DNA from: Rhizobium sp. Root1203
GTDB taxonomy: Bacteria; Pseudomonadota; Alphaproteobacteria; Rhizobiales; Rhizobiaceae
Direction of reading: 5' to 3'
Length of the DNA: 64,000 nucleotides
NCBI RefSeq assembly: GCF_001424945.1
Contig: NZ_LMCW01000012.1
Span: forward strand, 864,414 to 928,413
Of the stretch, positions 41,554-50,998 are shown piece after piece. The notes under the pieces are model-generated. The model was not told the origin of the DNA. It saw only the letters and a program-made list of their open reading frames with translations, and made no database searches. Made by a program: the position numbers and the translations under genes. Numbering within the stretch: position 1 is the first letter of the stretch; each line of letters begins with the position of its first letter.

Positions 41554-43389
41554 TCAGTATTCCAGCGGCAGCGTTGCATTCTCCAGCCACGCCCTGACCT
41601 CGCGGTCGTGGATCAGGGGCATCAGCGCCTCGCGCGTACGCTTGTGGTAGTCGTTGAACCAGTGCAGCTCGTCGTGGGTCAGAAGCTCGGGAATGACAAG
41701 GCTGCGATCGATCGGGCAGAACGTCAGGGTTTCAAAGCCAAGCATCGGGATATCGCCGCCCTCGATCGCTTCGGGCTCGCGGACATATATCAGGTTTTCG
41801 ATGCGAATGCCGAAGGCTCCAGGCCGGTAGTAGCCGGGCTCGTTCGAGAGGATCATGCCGGCCAGCAGTTCCTGTGTCGAAAGCCTCGAGATGCGCTGCG
41901 GCCCCTCATGCACCGACAGGTAGGAGCCGACACCATGGCCGGTGCCGTGCCCGAAGTCGACCCCTGCGCGCCACAGGGCGATGCGCGCCAGCGGATCGAG
42001 ATCGCAACCGCGCGTCCCCTTCGGAAAGCGCGCCGTGCTGATCTGGATCATGCCCTTGAGAACCAGCGTGAAGAAGCGCCTCTGCTCTTCGGATACCGTT
42101 CCGATCCCGACCGTGCGGGTGATGTCGGTGGTGCCGTTGATGTACTGCGCGCCGGAATCGATGAGGAAGAGTTCTCCCGCTTCGAGCTTTCGGTTGCTTT
42201 CCGTCGTCACGCGGTAATGCATGATCGCCGCATGTTCGCCGGCACCGGAGATCGTGTCGAAGGAAATATCCTTGAGCGGGTTCTGCATGTTCTGCCCGAC
42301 CTGCGCACGTGCTGCCTCGAGCTTCTGAGCAACGTCGATCTCGGTCACCGAGCCGGGCTTCACCTGCGCCAGCCAGCACAGAAATTCCACCATCGCCGCG
42401 CCGTCCTGGAGGTGCGCAGCAGCCGATCCGTTGATTTCGACACTGTTCTTGACCGCGCGCGGAAGCTTCGCCGGATCGTTGCCCTCCACGATGTCGCCAC
42501 CCGCCTTGCGAACGATGTCGGCAAGCCCGTAGGAGGTCAGGTCGGGATCGACCAGAACGCGGCCGCCGTCCCTAGACACCTCGGCAAGCCTTGCCGCCAG
42601 CGCCGACGGCGCCAGTTGCGTGCACATCTGCGCCAGATAGGCCTCGGCCTCGATGCCTGTCTTCCGCTTGTCGAGAAACAGGTCGGCCTTGCCGTCGGCA
42701 TAGACGATGGCGCGGGCCAGCGGATGCGGCGTGTGTGGCACGTCGGCGCCGCGGATGTTGAAAATCCACGCAACGGAGGAAGGATCGGCGATCAGCACCG
42801 CCTTGAGATTCCTGCCGGCGAGGTCGGCGGCAATGGTGGCGATCTTGTCGGTCGCCAGCACGCCGGCCTGCCCGATGTTCTGGATTGCCACCGCGCCAAG
42901 CGGCTCCGGCGGCCGGTCGGTCCAGAGCCTGTCGAGCGGATTGTGCGGCAGGACGACGAGCGAACCACCGATCCCGGCAAGTGCCTTTTCGAGACGCCGG
43001 ACCTCGGCGCCCGAGTGCAGCCAAGGATCGATGCCGAGCCGCAAGCCTTTGCTTCCGTTCGTGCCGATCCAGACATGCGGCGGCTCGTTGACGAGGTCGC
43101 CGCCGGCAAAGACGGAGCCGTCCACCTGCTCGGCGAGCTGTGTGACATATCGCCCATCGACGAAAACGATGGCCTGCGACCGCGTTATCAACGCCATCCC
43201 CGCAGACCCCGTGAAGCCGGTCAGCCAAGCCAATCGTTCTGCGCATGCCGGCACATATTCGCCGTTGAACTCGTCGGCGCGCGGCACGAGAAAGGCATCG
43301 ATATCGAGCGCATCGAAACTTGTTCGCAAAGCAGAAACGCGATCGCGGCCGAATTGCGGCGTGGAGGTGACTTCAAAGGACTGGAACAT
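41554..43389 (-). CDS. Aminopeptidase P family metallopeptidase (Xaa-Pro aminopeptidase)
   Basis: Removes N-terminal residues that precede proline. It has 611 residues, the three-domain long form: two creatinase-like N-terminal domains (up to about 300) and a pita-bread catalytic domain. Dinuclear metal ligands are visible: the two Asp of LIDSGAQYINGTTDITR, the His of GTGHGVGSYLSVHEGP, the Glu of LSNEPGYY and the Glu of IRIENLIYV. ATG 43389 is preferred over a TTG two codons earlier; neither has a strong ribosome binding site. The protein is cytosolic with no signal peptide. Confidence 0.94.
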   Translation of the reverse strand: MFQSFEVTSTPQFGRDRVSALRTSFDALDIDAFLVPRADEFNGEYVPACAERLAWLTGFTGSAGMALITRSQAIVFVDGRYVTQLAEQVDGSVFAGGDLVNEPPHVWIGTNGSKGLRLGIDPWLHSGAEVRRLEKALAGIGGSLVVLPHNPLDRLWTDRPPEPLGAVAIQNIGQAGVLATDKIATIAADLAGRNLKAVLIADPSSVAWIFNIRGADVPHTPHPLARAIVYADGKADLFLDKRKTGIEAEAYLAQMCTQLAPSALAARLAEVSRDGGRVLVDPDLTSYGLADIVRKAGGDIVEGNDPAKLPRAVKNSVEINGSAAAHLQDGAAMVEFLCWLAQVKPGSVTEIDVAQKLEAARAQVGQNMQNPLKDISFDTISGAGEHAAIMHYRVTTESNRKLEAGELFLIDSGAQYINGTTDITRTVGIGTVSEEQRRFFTLVLKGMIQISTARFPKGTRGCDLDPLARIALWRAGVDFGHGTGHGVGSYLSVHEGPQRISRLSTQELLAGMILSNEPGYYRPGAFGIRIENLIYVREPEAIEGGDIPMLGFETLTFCPIDRSLVIPELLTHDELHWFNDYHKRTREALMPLIHDREVRAWLENATLPLEY

Positions 43390-43665
43390 GCTCAAAACCT
43401 AGTGTTGGGTACGAATCCGACAGGCGGGATGGGCGCTATATTATCGAAATTTCAGGAGGATGGGAGAAAAACCGGCCGTCAACGCCCGCCCTTTGGCCGC
43501 CCAATATTTTGGCGGAAATGAGGCGCCATCTTTTAAACTGGCACGCTTTATGCATTCCCTGCATGGCTCCCATGAATGAAACCCTCTGCCTCAGATTTTC
43601 GAAACACCTATATAGGCCTCATCAAACGGGTTCGAGACGAACCTCAAACGAAAAGGAATTTAGAA

Positions 43666-43839
43666 ATGACTGCCTCTCTGTCGCGCTCCGCTTACAGCAG
43701 CCCGGTGCAGGCTGGCGAGCGCCAGACCGTGCGTCACGTTCTCGGCTCGCTCCGCCCACTGAATGGGGACACCCTCTCGATGCGCGGTGCCGTCCACAAG
43801 GTTACGCGCCACCAGGGCGCAATCAGCTACGCGTTCTGA
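43666..43839 (+). CDS. 57-residue orphan protein
   Basis: A short basic protein that starts MTASLSRSAYSSP and ends HQGAISYAF, with SLRPLNGDTLSMRGAVHKV in between. It has no membrane helix or cysteine, and I recognise no family. AAGGA lies eight bases before the ATG, a 6-bp hairpin (GGTTCG-AGA-CGAACC, 43629-43643) sits in the leader, and a terminator-like hairpin follows at 43958, so it looks like a complete small transcription unit. It lies between convergent-facing minus-strand genes. Compositional bias towards Ser, Arg and Gly suggests a nucleic-acid or membrane-surface role, but this is a guess. Confidence 0.65.
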   Translation: MTASLSRSAYSSPVQAGERQTVRHVLGSLRPLNGDTLSMRGAVHKVTRHQGAISYAF

Positions 43840-43957
43840 GCAACTCGCCGCTCCGCTCTCCTCCTCCCTCACCGGACCGGCGATCAGAACAAGTAGAAGC
43901 CCGCTCGAGCGTCTCTCCTCCTTCGAGCTCGCGGGTACAGACTGGGAAACCGGTCTC

Positions 43958-43985
43958 AAGGCGGTGCCATCGGCATCGCCTTTTT
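43958..43985 (+). terminator. Rho-independent terminator after the 57-residue gene
   Basis: AAGGCGGTGCC, loop ATC, GGCATCGCCTT, then TTT. The stem has one G-T pair and leads into a T-rich tract. It lies about 120 bases past the stop codon of the small gene and just beyond the convergent prmA stop. Confidence 0.75.
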
Positions 43986-44000
43986 CTTTGGCTCGGCGGC

Positions 44001-44879
44001 TCAGGGGCGGTCGAGATGAATAGTCACCCAACCATTGCGCCAGATGGTGCGGACATGACGCAGATGCGCGCCGTTGTAGGCGGCCAGCACCTTCCAGCGC
44101 TGCGACGCGAGGATGCCCGACAGGATCACCGAGCCGCCCGGCTCCAGATGATTGACGAGCTGCGGCGCCATCTTGATCAGCGGTCGCGCCAGAATGTTGG
44201 CGATGATCAGGTCGAAAGGACCATGCGCCGAGAACGCGGTCGAGTGAAACCCCGGTGCCGTCTCGGTGGAGATGCCCGATGCAATGCCGTTTCTGCGAAC
44301 GTTTTCGGCGGCAACGCGCGTGGCGATCGGATCGATATCCGTGGCCAGCACCGGAATGTTCTTCAGCTTGCGAACGGCAATCGCCAGGACACCGCTGCCG
44401 GTACCGAGGTCAAGCGCGTTGCGCACCCGCCGGGACCGGACCACGCGGTCGATCGTCTCCAGGCAGCCCGCCGTCGTCCCGTGATGGCCGGTCCCGAACG
44501 CCTGGCCGGCATCGATCTCGATGGCGATGTCGCCGGTACGGACCTTGTCGCGATCGTGGGAGCCGTGCACGAGGAAGCGCCCTGCCCGGACGGGCTTCAG
44601 GCCCTCCAGCGACTTGGCGACCCAGTCGATCACCGGAATGACTTCGCGCTCGACCTTTGCCTCCGGAAAGGCATGGGTCAGGGCCTCTTCGACACGGATG
44701 CGTACCTGCGCCTCGTCCGCACGCATCATGTAGACCGACGCTTCCCAGATATCCTTCTTCTCGTCGATCTCGTTGGTCGCGATCGCGAAATCGTCTTCGC
44801 CGAAGACCTCCGACAGCAGATCGAGGATCTGCCCGGCCAGCACTTCGGTGGTCGTCACATAGAGGCGTATTTCACTCAC
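44001..44879 (-). CDS. prmA: Ribosomal protein L11 methyltransferase PrmA
   Basis: Trimethylates L11 on its N-terminus and lysines, using S-adenosylmethionine. The 292-residue protein has the N-terminal substrate-recognition domain, then the class I methyltransferase core: AFGTGHHGTTAGCLE, LDLGTGSGVLAI (motif I), ATDIDPIA (motif II) and the catalytic-region IIANILARPL. The start is GTG (VSEIRLYV, read as Met). It is the last gene of a three-gene minus-strand run after an SCO gene and a flavin monooxygenase gene; 15 bases separate it from the latter. Confidence 0.94.
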   Translation of the reverse strand: MSEIRLYVTTTEVLAGQILDLLSEVFGEDDFAIATNEIDEKKDIWEASVYMMRADEAQVRIRVEEALTHAFPEAKVEREVIPVIDWVAKSLEGLKPVRAGRFLVHGSHDRDKVRTGDIAIEIDAGQAFGTGHHGTTAGCLETIDRVVRSRRVRNALDLGTGSGVLAIAVRKLKNIPVLATDIDPIATRVAAENVRRNGIASGISTETAPGFHSTAFSAHGPFDLIIANILARPLIKMAPQLVNHLEPGGSVILSGILASQRWKVLAAYNGAHLRHVRTIWRNGWVTIHLDRP

Positions 44880-44894
44880 GGTCAGTCTTTCCAG

Positions 44895-46022
44895 TTATAG
44901 CGCACCATCGATCCACGGCGGTGACGGCGTATCATATCCGGCAATGCCGCGAAGCAACTTTCGTGAAAACGCAGGTAGTCTGAAAAGCACCGGCACCGCA
45001 AGGTTGCGGATCGAGATTGCCACGGGATTGCTCATCGTGATCAGCGAGGTAAGCTGGCGTGTCTGCGTCAGAACGGTCTCCACCGCCGGCCTGCGAAGCC
45101 TTGCATATTCGCGTTCGCGTCCCTCCGATATCAGCCAGGCGAGCCAGCAGGCATCTTCGATCCCGAGGTTCATGCCCCGTGCGCCCGCCGGGGAATGGAT
45201 ATGGGCGGCATCGCCGGCAAGAAACACGTTTCCCTTTGCCATCGTCTCGGCATGGCGAAAATGGACACGAAAATTGGATGCCCACACCCGTTCAGCAATC
45301 GGGGCAGGATGTTCGATCGAGCTTTCGAAATCCGGCAGCGTCGAAATGTAGCGCAGCACGTCGCGCTCGAGCGGCAGCCGGCCGATCATGCCGGGGTCGA
45401 AAAGGGTGATCTCCGCAAAATGCGAATCGACCGGCTGTGCATAGCGGAAATCGGCCAGATAAAAGCTGGTCTCCAGCGCCTGCCCGGGAAAACCGATGCC
45501 AACCGCCTTTCGCACAATGGAATGGGCGCCGTCAGCGCCGATCACCATGTCGAAGTCCGCCGTCTCCACCGAGCCATCCGGCTTTCGAAGCATCACGCGC
45601 GGCTTGCCCGGATCGCCGGAGACACCCTCGACCGCAGTCTGCCATTCCGGCACGACCTCGTAGTCGGAGAGCTTGCCGAGCAGCAGGCGCTCCGTGTGCC
45701 CCTGCGCCAATGCATGGAGGGCACTGTATGGCCCCACGACCGTGGTCGTATCGAGCTCTGCGAGCCGGCGCCCTTTCGAAACGATGCGGAAGTGCGCGAT
45801 CTGCTGCGCCTCCTGCAGGATCGCGTCGGTGACACGCGACGGCGAAAGCAGGGTCAGCGTTCGTGCATTGACGCCGAGCGCACGGCTTTCGACAAGCGGA
45901 ACAGGTCCGGAATCCCTGTCCACGATCCGTGGCCGGAAACCCCGTCGCGCAAGCTCCAGCGCCGCTGTCAACCCGGTCGCGCCGGCTCCGGCAATGAGAA
46001 TGCTTCGGTGCCCCGGCGCCAT
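44895..46022 (-). CDS. FAD-dependent monooxygenase (PHBH fold)
   Basis: A 375-residue flavoprotein of the class A aromatic-hydroxylase/UbiH-like group. The dinucleotide-binding motif G-A-G-A-T-G lies at residues 12-17. VIGADGAHSIVRK is the DG motif that binds both FAD and NADPH, and FLAGDAAHIHSPAGARGMN is the GD motif for the ribityl chain. The substrate is unknown; phenols, antibiotics and quinone precursors are all possible. It begins four bases after the SCO stop codon and is followed by prmA, so it is part of an operon with mixed roles. Confidence 0.9.
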   Translation of the reverse strand: MAPGHRSILIAGAGATGLTAALELARRGFRPRIVDRDSGPVPLVESRALGVNARTLTLLSPSRVTDAILQEAQQIAHFRIVSKGRRLAELDTTTVVGPYSALHALAQGHTERLLLGKLSDYEVVPEWQTAVEGVSGDPGKPRVMLRKPDGSVETADFDMVIGADGAHSIVRKAVGIGFPGQALETSFYLADFRYAQPVDSHFAEITLFDPGMIGRLPLERDVLRYISTLPDFESSIEHPAPIAERVWASNFRVHFRHAETMAKGNVFLAGDAAHIHSPAGARGMNLGIEDACWLAWLISEGREREYARLRRPAVETVLTQTRQLTSLITMSNPVAISIRNLAVPVLFRLPAFSRKLLRGIAGYDTPSPPWIDGAL

Positions 46023-46026
46023 GACG

Positions 46027-46629
46027 TCATCCCTTGTTGACGAGGTTCTCCAGCTTTTTTACCGCCATATCGGGATTTTCGCCATAGGCAATGGTGCCGG
46101 CGAACCGCCCGGCCGAATCGAGCAGGAAGACCGAGGCCGTGTGATCCATGGTGTAGTCACCGTTGGGATTGCTTTCGTCGACCGGCACCTTCTTGGCATA
46201 GACGCGGTAACCCTTGATCACGTCGGCAACCTTTTCGGGGGCGCCGGATATCCCAACGATCCGCTTGGAGACATTGGATACATACTGGTTCATCACATCG
46301 GGTGTATCGCGATCCGGATCGACGGTGACGAAATAGGCTTGCAGCTTGTCGCCGTTCGGATCGATTTTCTCCAGCCAGCCATTCAGCTCGAACAGCGTCG
46401 TCGGGCAGACTTCAGGGCAATGGGTAAATCCGAAAAACAGCGCCGTCGGCTTGCCCCGGAAAGCCTGCTCCGTAATCGGCTGCCCATTCTGCGCGACCAG
46501 CGTGAACGGCACCCCAAACGGACCCTCGGACAAGGTCTGCTTGGTCTGGGTGACATTGAGTGTCAGCCAGCCGAGGATACCGGCCATCACCAGCACCGCA
46601 ACCCAGACCGCTATGCGGACAGTCTTCAT
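46027..46629 (-). CDS. SCO1/SenC family copper chaperone
   Basis: A 200-residue, membrane-anchored thioredoxin-fold protein that delivers copper to the CuA site of cytochrome c oxidase or keeps its cysteines reduced. An N-terminal anchor covers about residues 5-25. The copper ligands are Cys71 and Cys75 in CPEVCP and His163 in YTMDHTA, and TVDPDRDTP is conserved. It is the first gene of the operon with the flavin monooxygenase and prmA. Oxidase genes are not adjacent. Confidence 0.94.
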   Translation of the reverse strand: MKTVRIAVWVAVLVMAGILGWLTLNVTQTKQTLSEGPFGVPFTLVAQNGQPITEQAFRGKPTALFFGFTHCPEVCPTTLFELNGWLEKIDPNGDKLQAYFVTVDPDRDTPDVMNQYVSNVSKRIVGISGAPEKVADVIKGYRVYAKKVPVDESNPNGDYTMDHTASVFLLDSAGRFAGTIAYGENPDMAVKKLENLVNKG

Positions 46630-46925
46630 CGATCAAATTCCTTGCAGATGGGGATTGCCCCCTTGTCGCCTGATAGCGCTTCGCACTCCGACACGCAATT
46701 CAACAACATGTTTGCTCGCCTGTGCTCAATTGCCCCACCGGATCAAACTTCCCGGACACCCGACAATATCGTTAGGAAATATTTAAAAAAGCATATGTAT
46801 ATTTAGCCATGGATGGAACGCTCAACGTTCGATGACATGACGTCGCCTGGTGCCCGATATGGCCCGATATCCGCATGCGCGCAAAAAAACACAGCCGCGC
46901 CTATCGCGGAGGGGACAGTCTTCAT
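46630..46925. other. Divergent spacer between SCO and chemoreceptor genes
   Basis: A 296-base region without a gene. A marked AT-rich tract at 46768-46807 (containing ATATTTAAAAAA and ATATGTATATTT) probably belongs to the chemoreceptor promoter. The SCO promoter should lie nearer 46640-46700. No other signal is clear. Confidence 0.5.
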
Positions 46926-48890
46926 ATGACACAAATGACGGTGCGCAAAAGCCTTTCTGTCAGTCAGAGGCTTGGGACGCTGGCAGCGGCAGCATTCATC
47001 GGCTTTGGCACGATGCTCGCATTCGGCTGGTACGAAAACGAGGTCGTCGGTGGCGCCTTGCGGCGGGCGAACGAAATTCAGGCGAGCGTTGATCATATCA
47101 ACGAAATGCACACGGCAAACCTGACGCTCATCCTCGCCGCGATGGATACCATCGTGGACCGGGGGGACAAGGTGGTGACGCCGGAACGCCTGAAGCTCAT
47201 GAATGACTCGGTAGACCAGCTTTCGAACGGCTCGAAAGACATGCGCATCCTGGCGGAAGAATTGAATGCAACGACATTGCTGTCCAGCTACGACGCAGAT
47301 GTTGCCTCCCTGAAGCAGAGGATCGTCGGAGACCTCAAGGCTGCCGTTGAATCTGGCGCACCGGATAGCGAATTCGGCAAACTCGACGACGCCATCGACG
47401 AGGGCGGCGACAAGCTGACGTCCACCCTCGTGAAACTGGCCGTGGATGGCGGCGCTGTCGCCAAGCAACGCATCGACCACGCAAACGAGATATCCCAGCA
47501 CGCCGTCTACATCCAGATCGTGCTGGCCCTGATCGCCATCCTGTGTCTGGCCGCCCTCCAGTATATCCACGGCGGATCGATCCGGCGCGGCATCCAGTCC
47601 GTCCGCAACAGCATGCAGCGGATCGGCAACGGTGACCTGGACAGCCATGTTCCCGCAACGGATCGCGGCGACGAGATCGGCGACATGGCACGCGCCGCCG
47701 AGGGCTTCCGCCTCGCGGCGATCGAGAAACTGACGCTGGAGACCCGCGGCGAGATCGAGCGCAAGGAGCGCGACGCCGAACGCCGCAGCCGCGAAGCGGC
47801 CAAGCTTGCCGATACGGAGGCATTGAACAATGCGGTCAACGCACTCGGCCAGGGCTTGACCCGCCTTGCCGGCGGCGACGTGACCGCGACGATTGACCAG
47901 CCTTTCACGCCGGAGCTTGAGCGCCTGCGCAGCGATTTCAACCTGGCAACGTCGACACTCCGCAAGACAATGGTCGGCATCGCCCAGAACAGCACGTCGA
48001 TCCAGGCGAACAGCCAGCAGATGCGCTCGGCCGCCGATGACCTCGCCAAGCGCACGGAACAGCAGGCCGCCTCGCTGGAGGAAACCTCTGCCGCACTCGA
48101 CCAGATCACGGCGACGGTTCGCAGCGCAACAAACCGGGCCGAGGAAGTCGGCAAGATGGTAGCGCACACGCGCGAGAACACGACAAAGTCCGACCTCGTC
48201 GTCACCGACGCCATGGCCGCCATGCAGCGCATAGAGGGCGCTTCCCGCGAAATCGGCACCATCCTGAGCGTCATCGACGAGATCGCCTTCCAGACCAACC
48301 TGCTGGCGCTTAACGCTGGCGTCGAGGCGGCGCGCGCAGGCGAAGCCGGCAAGGGCTTTGCGGTCGTCGCCCAGGAAGTGCGGGAACTGGCTGGTCGCGC
48401 TGCCGGTGCTGCCAAGGACATCAAGGCTCTCATTGGAAAATCAGGCGCTGAAGTGAAGATCGGCGGCGAACTTGTGACCGCCGCCGGCGAGGCGCTCCGC
48501 CAGATCGGCGAAGATGTTTCGCGCATCGACGAACATGTTAAATCAATCGTAACCTCTGCACGCGAACAATCGGTTGGACTGAACGAAATCAACACAGCCA
48601 TCAGCCAGATGGATCAGGTCACGCAGAAGAACGCGGCCATGGTGGAAGAGACGAACGCTGCGAGCCATACGCTCGCAACCGACGCCGACAACCTCATCCA
48701 GATGATCCAGACGTTCAAGATCGGCGAGGGCATGAATGCCCGTTCAACGCCGCGGGAAGCAACGGCAGTCTCGCATCCGAAACCATCTCCCGCCCGAAGC
48801 CTCATCGGCAAGGTTGCGGGTGCATTCAGCGGCGGCGCTGCCGCCAGAGCCATGGCCGCTCCGGCCGGAGACACTTGGGAAGAATTCTGA
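46926..48890 (+). CDS. Methyl-accepting chemotaxis protein
   Basis: A 654-residue chemoreceptor. TM1 lies near residues 17-36 and TM2 near 193-214. The periplasmic part between them (about 155 residues) looks like a four-helix-bundle ligand domain. A HAMP domain follows (about 215-268), then a second HAMP-like/linker helix and the signalling domain, whose hairpin tip is [24 protein letters not shown] (short core: [18 protein letters not shown]). The C-terminus ends DTWEEF, a W-x-x-F tether that binds CheR/CheB for adaptation. The ATG at 46926 has GGAGGGG about 11 bases upstream. cheW follows after two bases. Confidence 0.95.
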   Translation: MTQMTVRKSLSVSQRLGTLAAAAFIGFGTMLAFGWYENEVVGGALRRANEIQASVDHINEMHTANLTLILAAMDTIVDRGDKVVTPERLKLMNDSVDQLSNGSKDMRILAEELNATTLLSSYDADVASLKQRIVGDLKAAVESGAPDSEFGKLDDAIDEGGDKLTSTLVKLAVDGGAVAKQRIDHANEISQHAVYIQIVLALIAILCLAALQYIHGGSIRRGIQSVRNSMQRIGNGDLDSHVPATDRGDEIGDMARAAEGFRLAAIEKLTLETRGEIERKERDAERRSREAAKLADTEALNNAVNALGQGLTRLAGGDVTATIDQPFTPELERLRSDFNLATSTLRKTMVGIAQNSTSIQANSQQMRSAADDLAKRTEQQAASLEETSAALDQITATVRSATNRAEEVGKMVAHTRENTTKSDLVVTDAMAAMQRIEGASREIGTILSVIDEIAFQTNLLALNAGVEAARAGEAGKGFAVVAQEVRELAGRAAGAAKDIKALIGKSGAEVKIGGELVTAAGEALRQIGEDVSRIDEHVKSIVTSAREQSVGLNEINTAISQMDQVTQKNAAMVEETNAASHTLATDADNLIQMIQTFKIGEGMNARSTPREATAVSHPKPSPARSLIGKVAGAFSGGAAARAMAAPAGDTWEEF

Positions 48891-48892
48891 TC

Positions 48893-49360
48893 ATGAACAA
48901 TACCGTTATCAACCAGACAGGTGCGCATCTCGAAATTGTCTCCTTCCACCTCGGTGAGCAGGAGTTCTGCATCGACATCATGGCGATCCGCGAAATTCGC
49001 GGTTGGGCACCGGTAACCCCGATGCCGCACACGCCGCCCTATGTCCTCGGCCTGATCAACCTGCGCGGCGCAGTCATTCCGGTCATCGACATGGCCTGCC
49101 GCCTCGGCATGAAAATGACGGAGCCTTCCGAGCGCTCCGCCATCATCGTCACTGACATCGCCGGCAAGCTGGTCGGCCTGCTGGTCGAGCAGGTTTCCGA
49201 CATGATGACCATCAAGAGCGAAGACCTGCAGCCGGCTCCGGAAATCATCCCGGAAGCCCAACGCGCCTTCTGCCGCGGCATCGTGGCGCTCGAGAAGACC
49301 ATGGTCTGCTTCCTGAATCTCGACACAGTCATTGCCGACGAGCTGGCTCAGGCCGCCTGA
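48893..49360 (+). CDS. cheW: Chemotaxis coupling protein CheW
   Basis: A 155-residue adaptor that joins receptors to the CheA kinase. The CheW fold is complete: VSFHLGEQEFCIDIMAIREI, PPYVLGLINLRGAVIPVIDM (short core: GLINLRG-x-VIPVID) and a C-terminal strand FLNLDTVIA. It is translated together with the upstream receptor gene. A strong terminator closes the operon. No cheA, cheY or cheR is nearby, so this pair must plug into an array encoded elsewhere. Confidence 0.95.
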   Translation: MNNTVINQTGAHLEIVSFHLGEQEFCIDIMAIREIRGWAPVTPMPHTPPYVLGLINLRGAVIPVIDMACRLGMKMTEPSERSAIIVTDIAGKLVGLLVEQVSDMMTIKSEDLQPAPEIIPEAQRAFCRGIVALEKTMVCFLNLDTVIADELAQAA

Positions 49361-49381
49361 GGACAGCAAGCCGCGAAATGC

Positions 49382-49417
49382 AAACGCTCGCAACGGATCG
49401 CTGCGAGCGTTTTTTTG
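49382..49417 (+). terminator. Rho-independent terminator of the chemoreceptor-cheW operon
   Basis: AAACGCTCGCA, 9-base loop, TGCGAGCGTTT, followed by a T run that totals eight. It lies 21 bases after the cheW stop. Confidence 0.93.
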
Positions 49418-49454
49418 TGCTCGAAATGACGCGGCTGCCCGCTGCTGTCGACCG

Positions 49455-50324
49455 TTACTCGGCAACCTCGACCGAAAATGCAAAGCGGGCGGAGGCTCCG
49501 GGTGCAAGAACCTTGCTGAACGGCCGCTTCGCAAGATCGTTCGAGCCGTTCTTTTCCGCCGCTGTCCCGTGCCACGGCTCGATGCAGATGAACGGCGCTC
49601 CTGGCTTCTGCCACAGCGCCAGATTCGGCAGATTGTCGAAATGGAAATGCATCGTCGGTCCGTCGTCCGCACCGTAGCGCAATCCGTTGCCGGCGCCCTC
49701 GGGAAAGATCATCGCGTCCTCTTCGAACATGGCATGGTCCAGTACCAAACGCCCCGCCCTGAACGGCGAGGCAAGTTTCGCGGGGGCGATCAGCCCTCCC
49801 TCCACGCGCACCAGGTCGGGCTCGCCCCCATTGTCGAGCGTGACGACATGATCGCGGCCCGCCGCAGTGGGTAACGGCCAGACGAAAGCCGGATGAAAGC
49901 CGATGCCGAAGGGCATTGGCCGCTGGTCGCGATTGTAGACCTCGGCCGCGACCGTCAGCGTCCGGCCTTCGACCGAATGCTCGACCGCAAGCAGGAAATC
50001 GAACGGATAGACCGCTCTCGTCGCCTGCGAGGCCGCAAGCTCATACCTGCATGCCGTGCCGGTCGAAACCGCGAGAGTAAACTCCGCCCGGCGGGCAAAT
50101 CCGTGCTGGCTCATCGGATAGCTCTCTCCGTCGATCACGATCGTATCGCCGGGAGCCTTGCCGACCATTGGAAACAGGATAGGTGAACGCCCTCCCCAGA
50201 AGGCCGCATCGCCGTTCCATAGCCAGGACCGCCCGTCGCTCGTCGTCAGCGCCTGCATCTCCGCGCCAAGGGATGAAACATCGACAGTAAGATATTGATT
50301 TGCGATCCGCGTGGGGCTTGGCAT
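49455..50324 (-). CDS. Aldose 1-epimerase family protein
   Basis: A 289-residue, mainly beta protein of the galactose-mutarotase superfamily (LacX-like branch). FGIGFHPAFVWPL carries the conserved His, RSPILFPMVGK and the late Glu in CIEPWHGTA complete the active-site set. It interconverts anomers of a hexose or hexose phosphate; the exact sugar is unknown. ATG 50324 has AGAGGA seven bases upstream; a longer frame adds 38 residues with no homology-like pattern. It is transcribed towards the cheW terminator. Confidence 0.9.
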   Translation of the reverse strand: MPSPTRIANQYLTVDVSSLGAEMQALTTSDGRSWLWNGDAAFWGGRSPILFPMVGKAPGDTIVIDGESYPMSQHGFARRAEFTLAVSTGTACRYELAASQATRAVYPFDFLLAVEHSVEGRTLTVAAEVYNRDQRPMPFGIGFHPAFVWPLPTAAGRDHVVTLDNGGEPDLVRVEGGLIAPAKLASPFRAGRLVLDHAMFEEDAMIFPEGAGNGLRYGADDGPTMHFHFDNLPNLALWQKPGAPFICIEPWHGTAAEKNGSNDLAKRPFSKVLAPGASARFAFSVEVAE

Positions 50325-50441
50325 CGAGCGTCCTCTTCGATTGATCAGGCGTTGAAACATATCTGCGCCGACCGCCGATTTCCATCCGGCACACTGCAGT
50401 CGAACCGGCGATTCACCAGGAGTTGCCTGATCTCCCAAGCG

Positions 50442-50936
50442 CTATTGCGGTTTTCCGTTCTTCCAGGTGACGGGCTGCCCGTAGAGCGACACCGTCGAGA
50501 TCGCCATCTTCGCCGAACCGTCGGTCAGCTCGCGGGAATGCGCGAGATAGATCAGCGTATCGTTCTGCTTGTCGTAAATCCTGGTGACCACCAGTTTCTT
50601 CCAGATCAGCGAAATGCCCGACTTGAAAACCTCATCCCCGCTTTTCGACAGGTCGATGTCGCCGATCTCGATCGGCCCCGTCTGGTGGCAGGAAATCGCG
50701 CTGTTCGATGGATCTTCGAACCAGTTGCCGTTCTTGACGCGGTCAATGACGCTGCGATCGAAATAGGTGACGTGGCAGGTAACGCCCTTCACTGCGGGGT
50801 CTGCCACCGCGTCGACGATGATATCGTTGCCGATCCAGTCGACGCCCACCTTGCCGACGACGTCAGCAGATGCCGGTCCGGCAAGAAGACCGATGAGCGA
50901 GACCGCGGCAAGCACGATGTTGCGTGTTCTGGACAT
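50442..50936 (-). CDS. CreA family periplasmic protein
   Basis: A 164-residue exported protein. The signal peptide (residues about 1-24) ends GPASA-DV. The mature part has VGKVGVDWIGNDI, the CHVTYFDRS block and the FKSGISLIWKKLVVTRIYD-type core (short motif: SLIWKKLVV) of the CreA family. Two conserved cysteines (in TCHVTYF and AISCHQTG) probably form a disulphide. The function is unknown. ATG 50936 has AGGGAG five bases upstream. Confidence 0.9.
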   Translation of the reverse strand: MSRTRNIVLAAVSLIGLLAGPASADVVGKVGVDWIGNDIIVDAVADPAVKGVTCHVTYFDRSVIDRVKNGNWFEDPSNSAISCHQTGPIEIGDIDLSKSGDEVFKSGISLIWKKLVVTRIYDKQNDTLIYLAHSRELTDGSAKMAISTVSLYGQPVTWKNGKPQ

Positions 50937-50998
50937 GTTGGCTCCCTGTATGTTCCGCGAATCTAGATAAGTGCGCGGGACGCCTTTGCAAGAAAGGT

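Noticed and set aside
41446..43521. Long plus-strand open frame opposite the aminopeptidase gene
   Set aside because: It is antisense of a complete metallopeptidase with all metal ligands, and its own protein is Arg/His-rich without domain structure.
43627..43645. tRNA-like GGTTCGA sequence
   Set aside because: It is part of a small 6-bp hairpin. No acceptor stem or anticodon arm can be folded around it, so it is not a tRNA gene.
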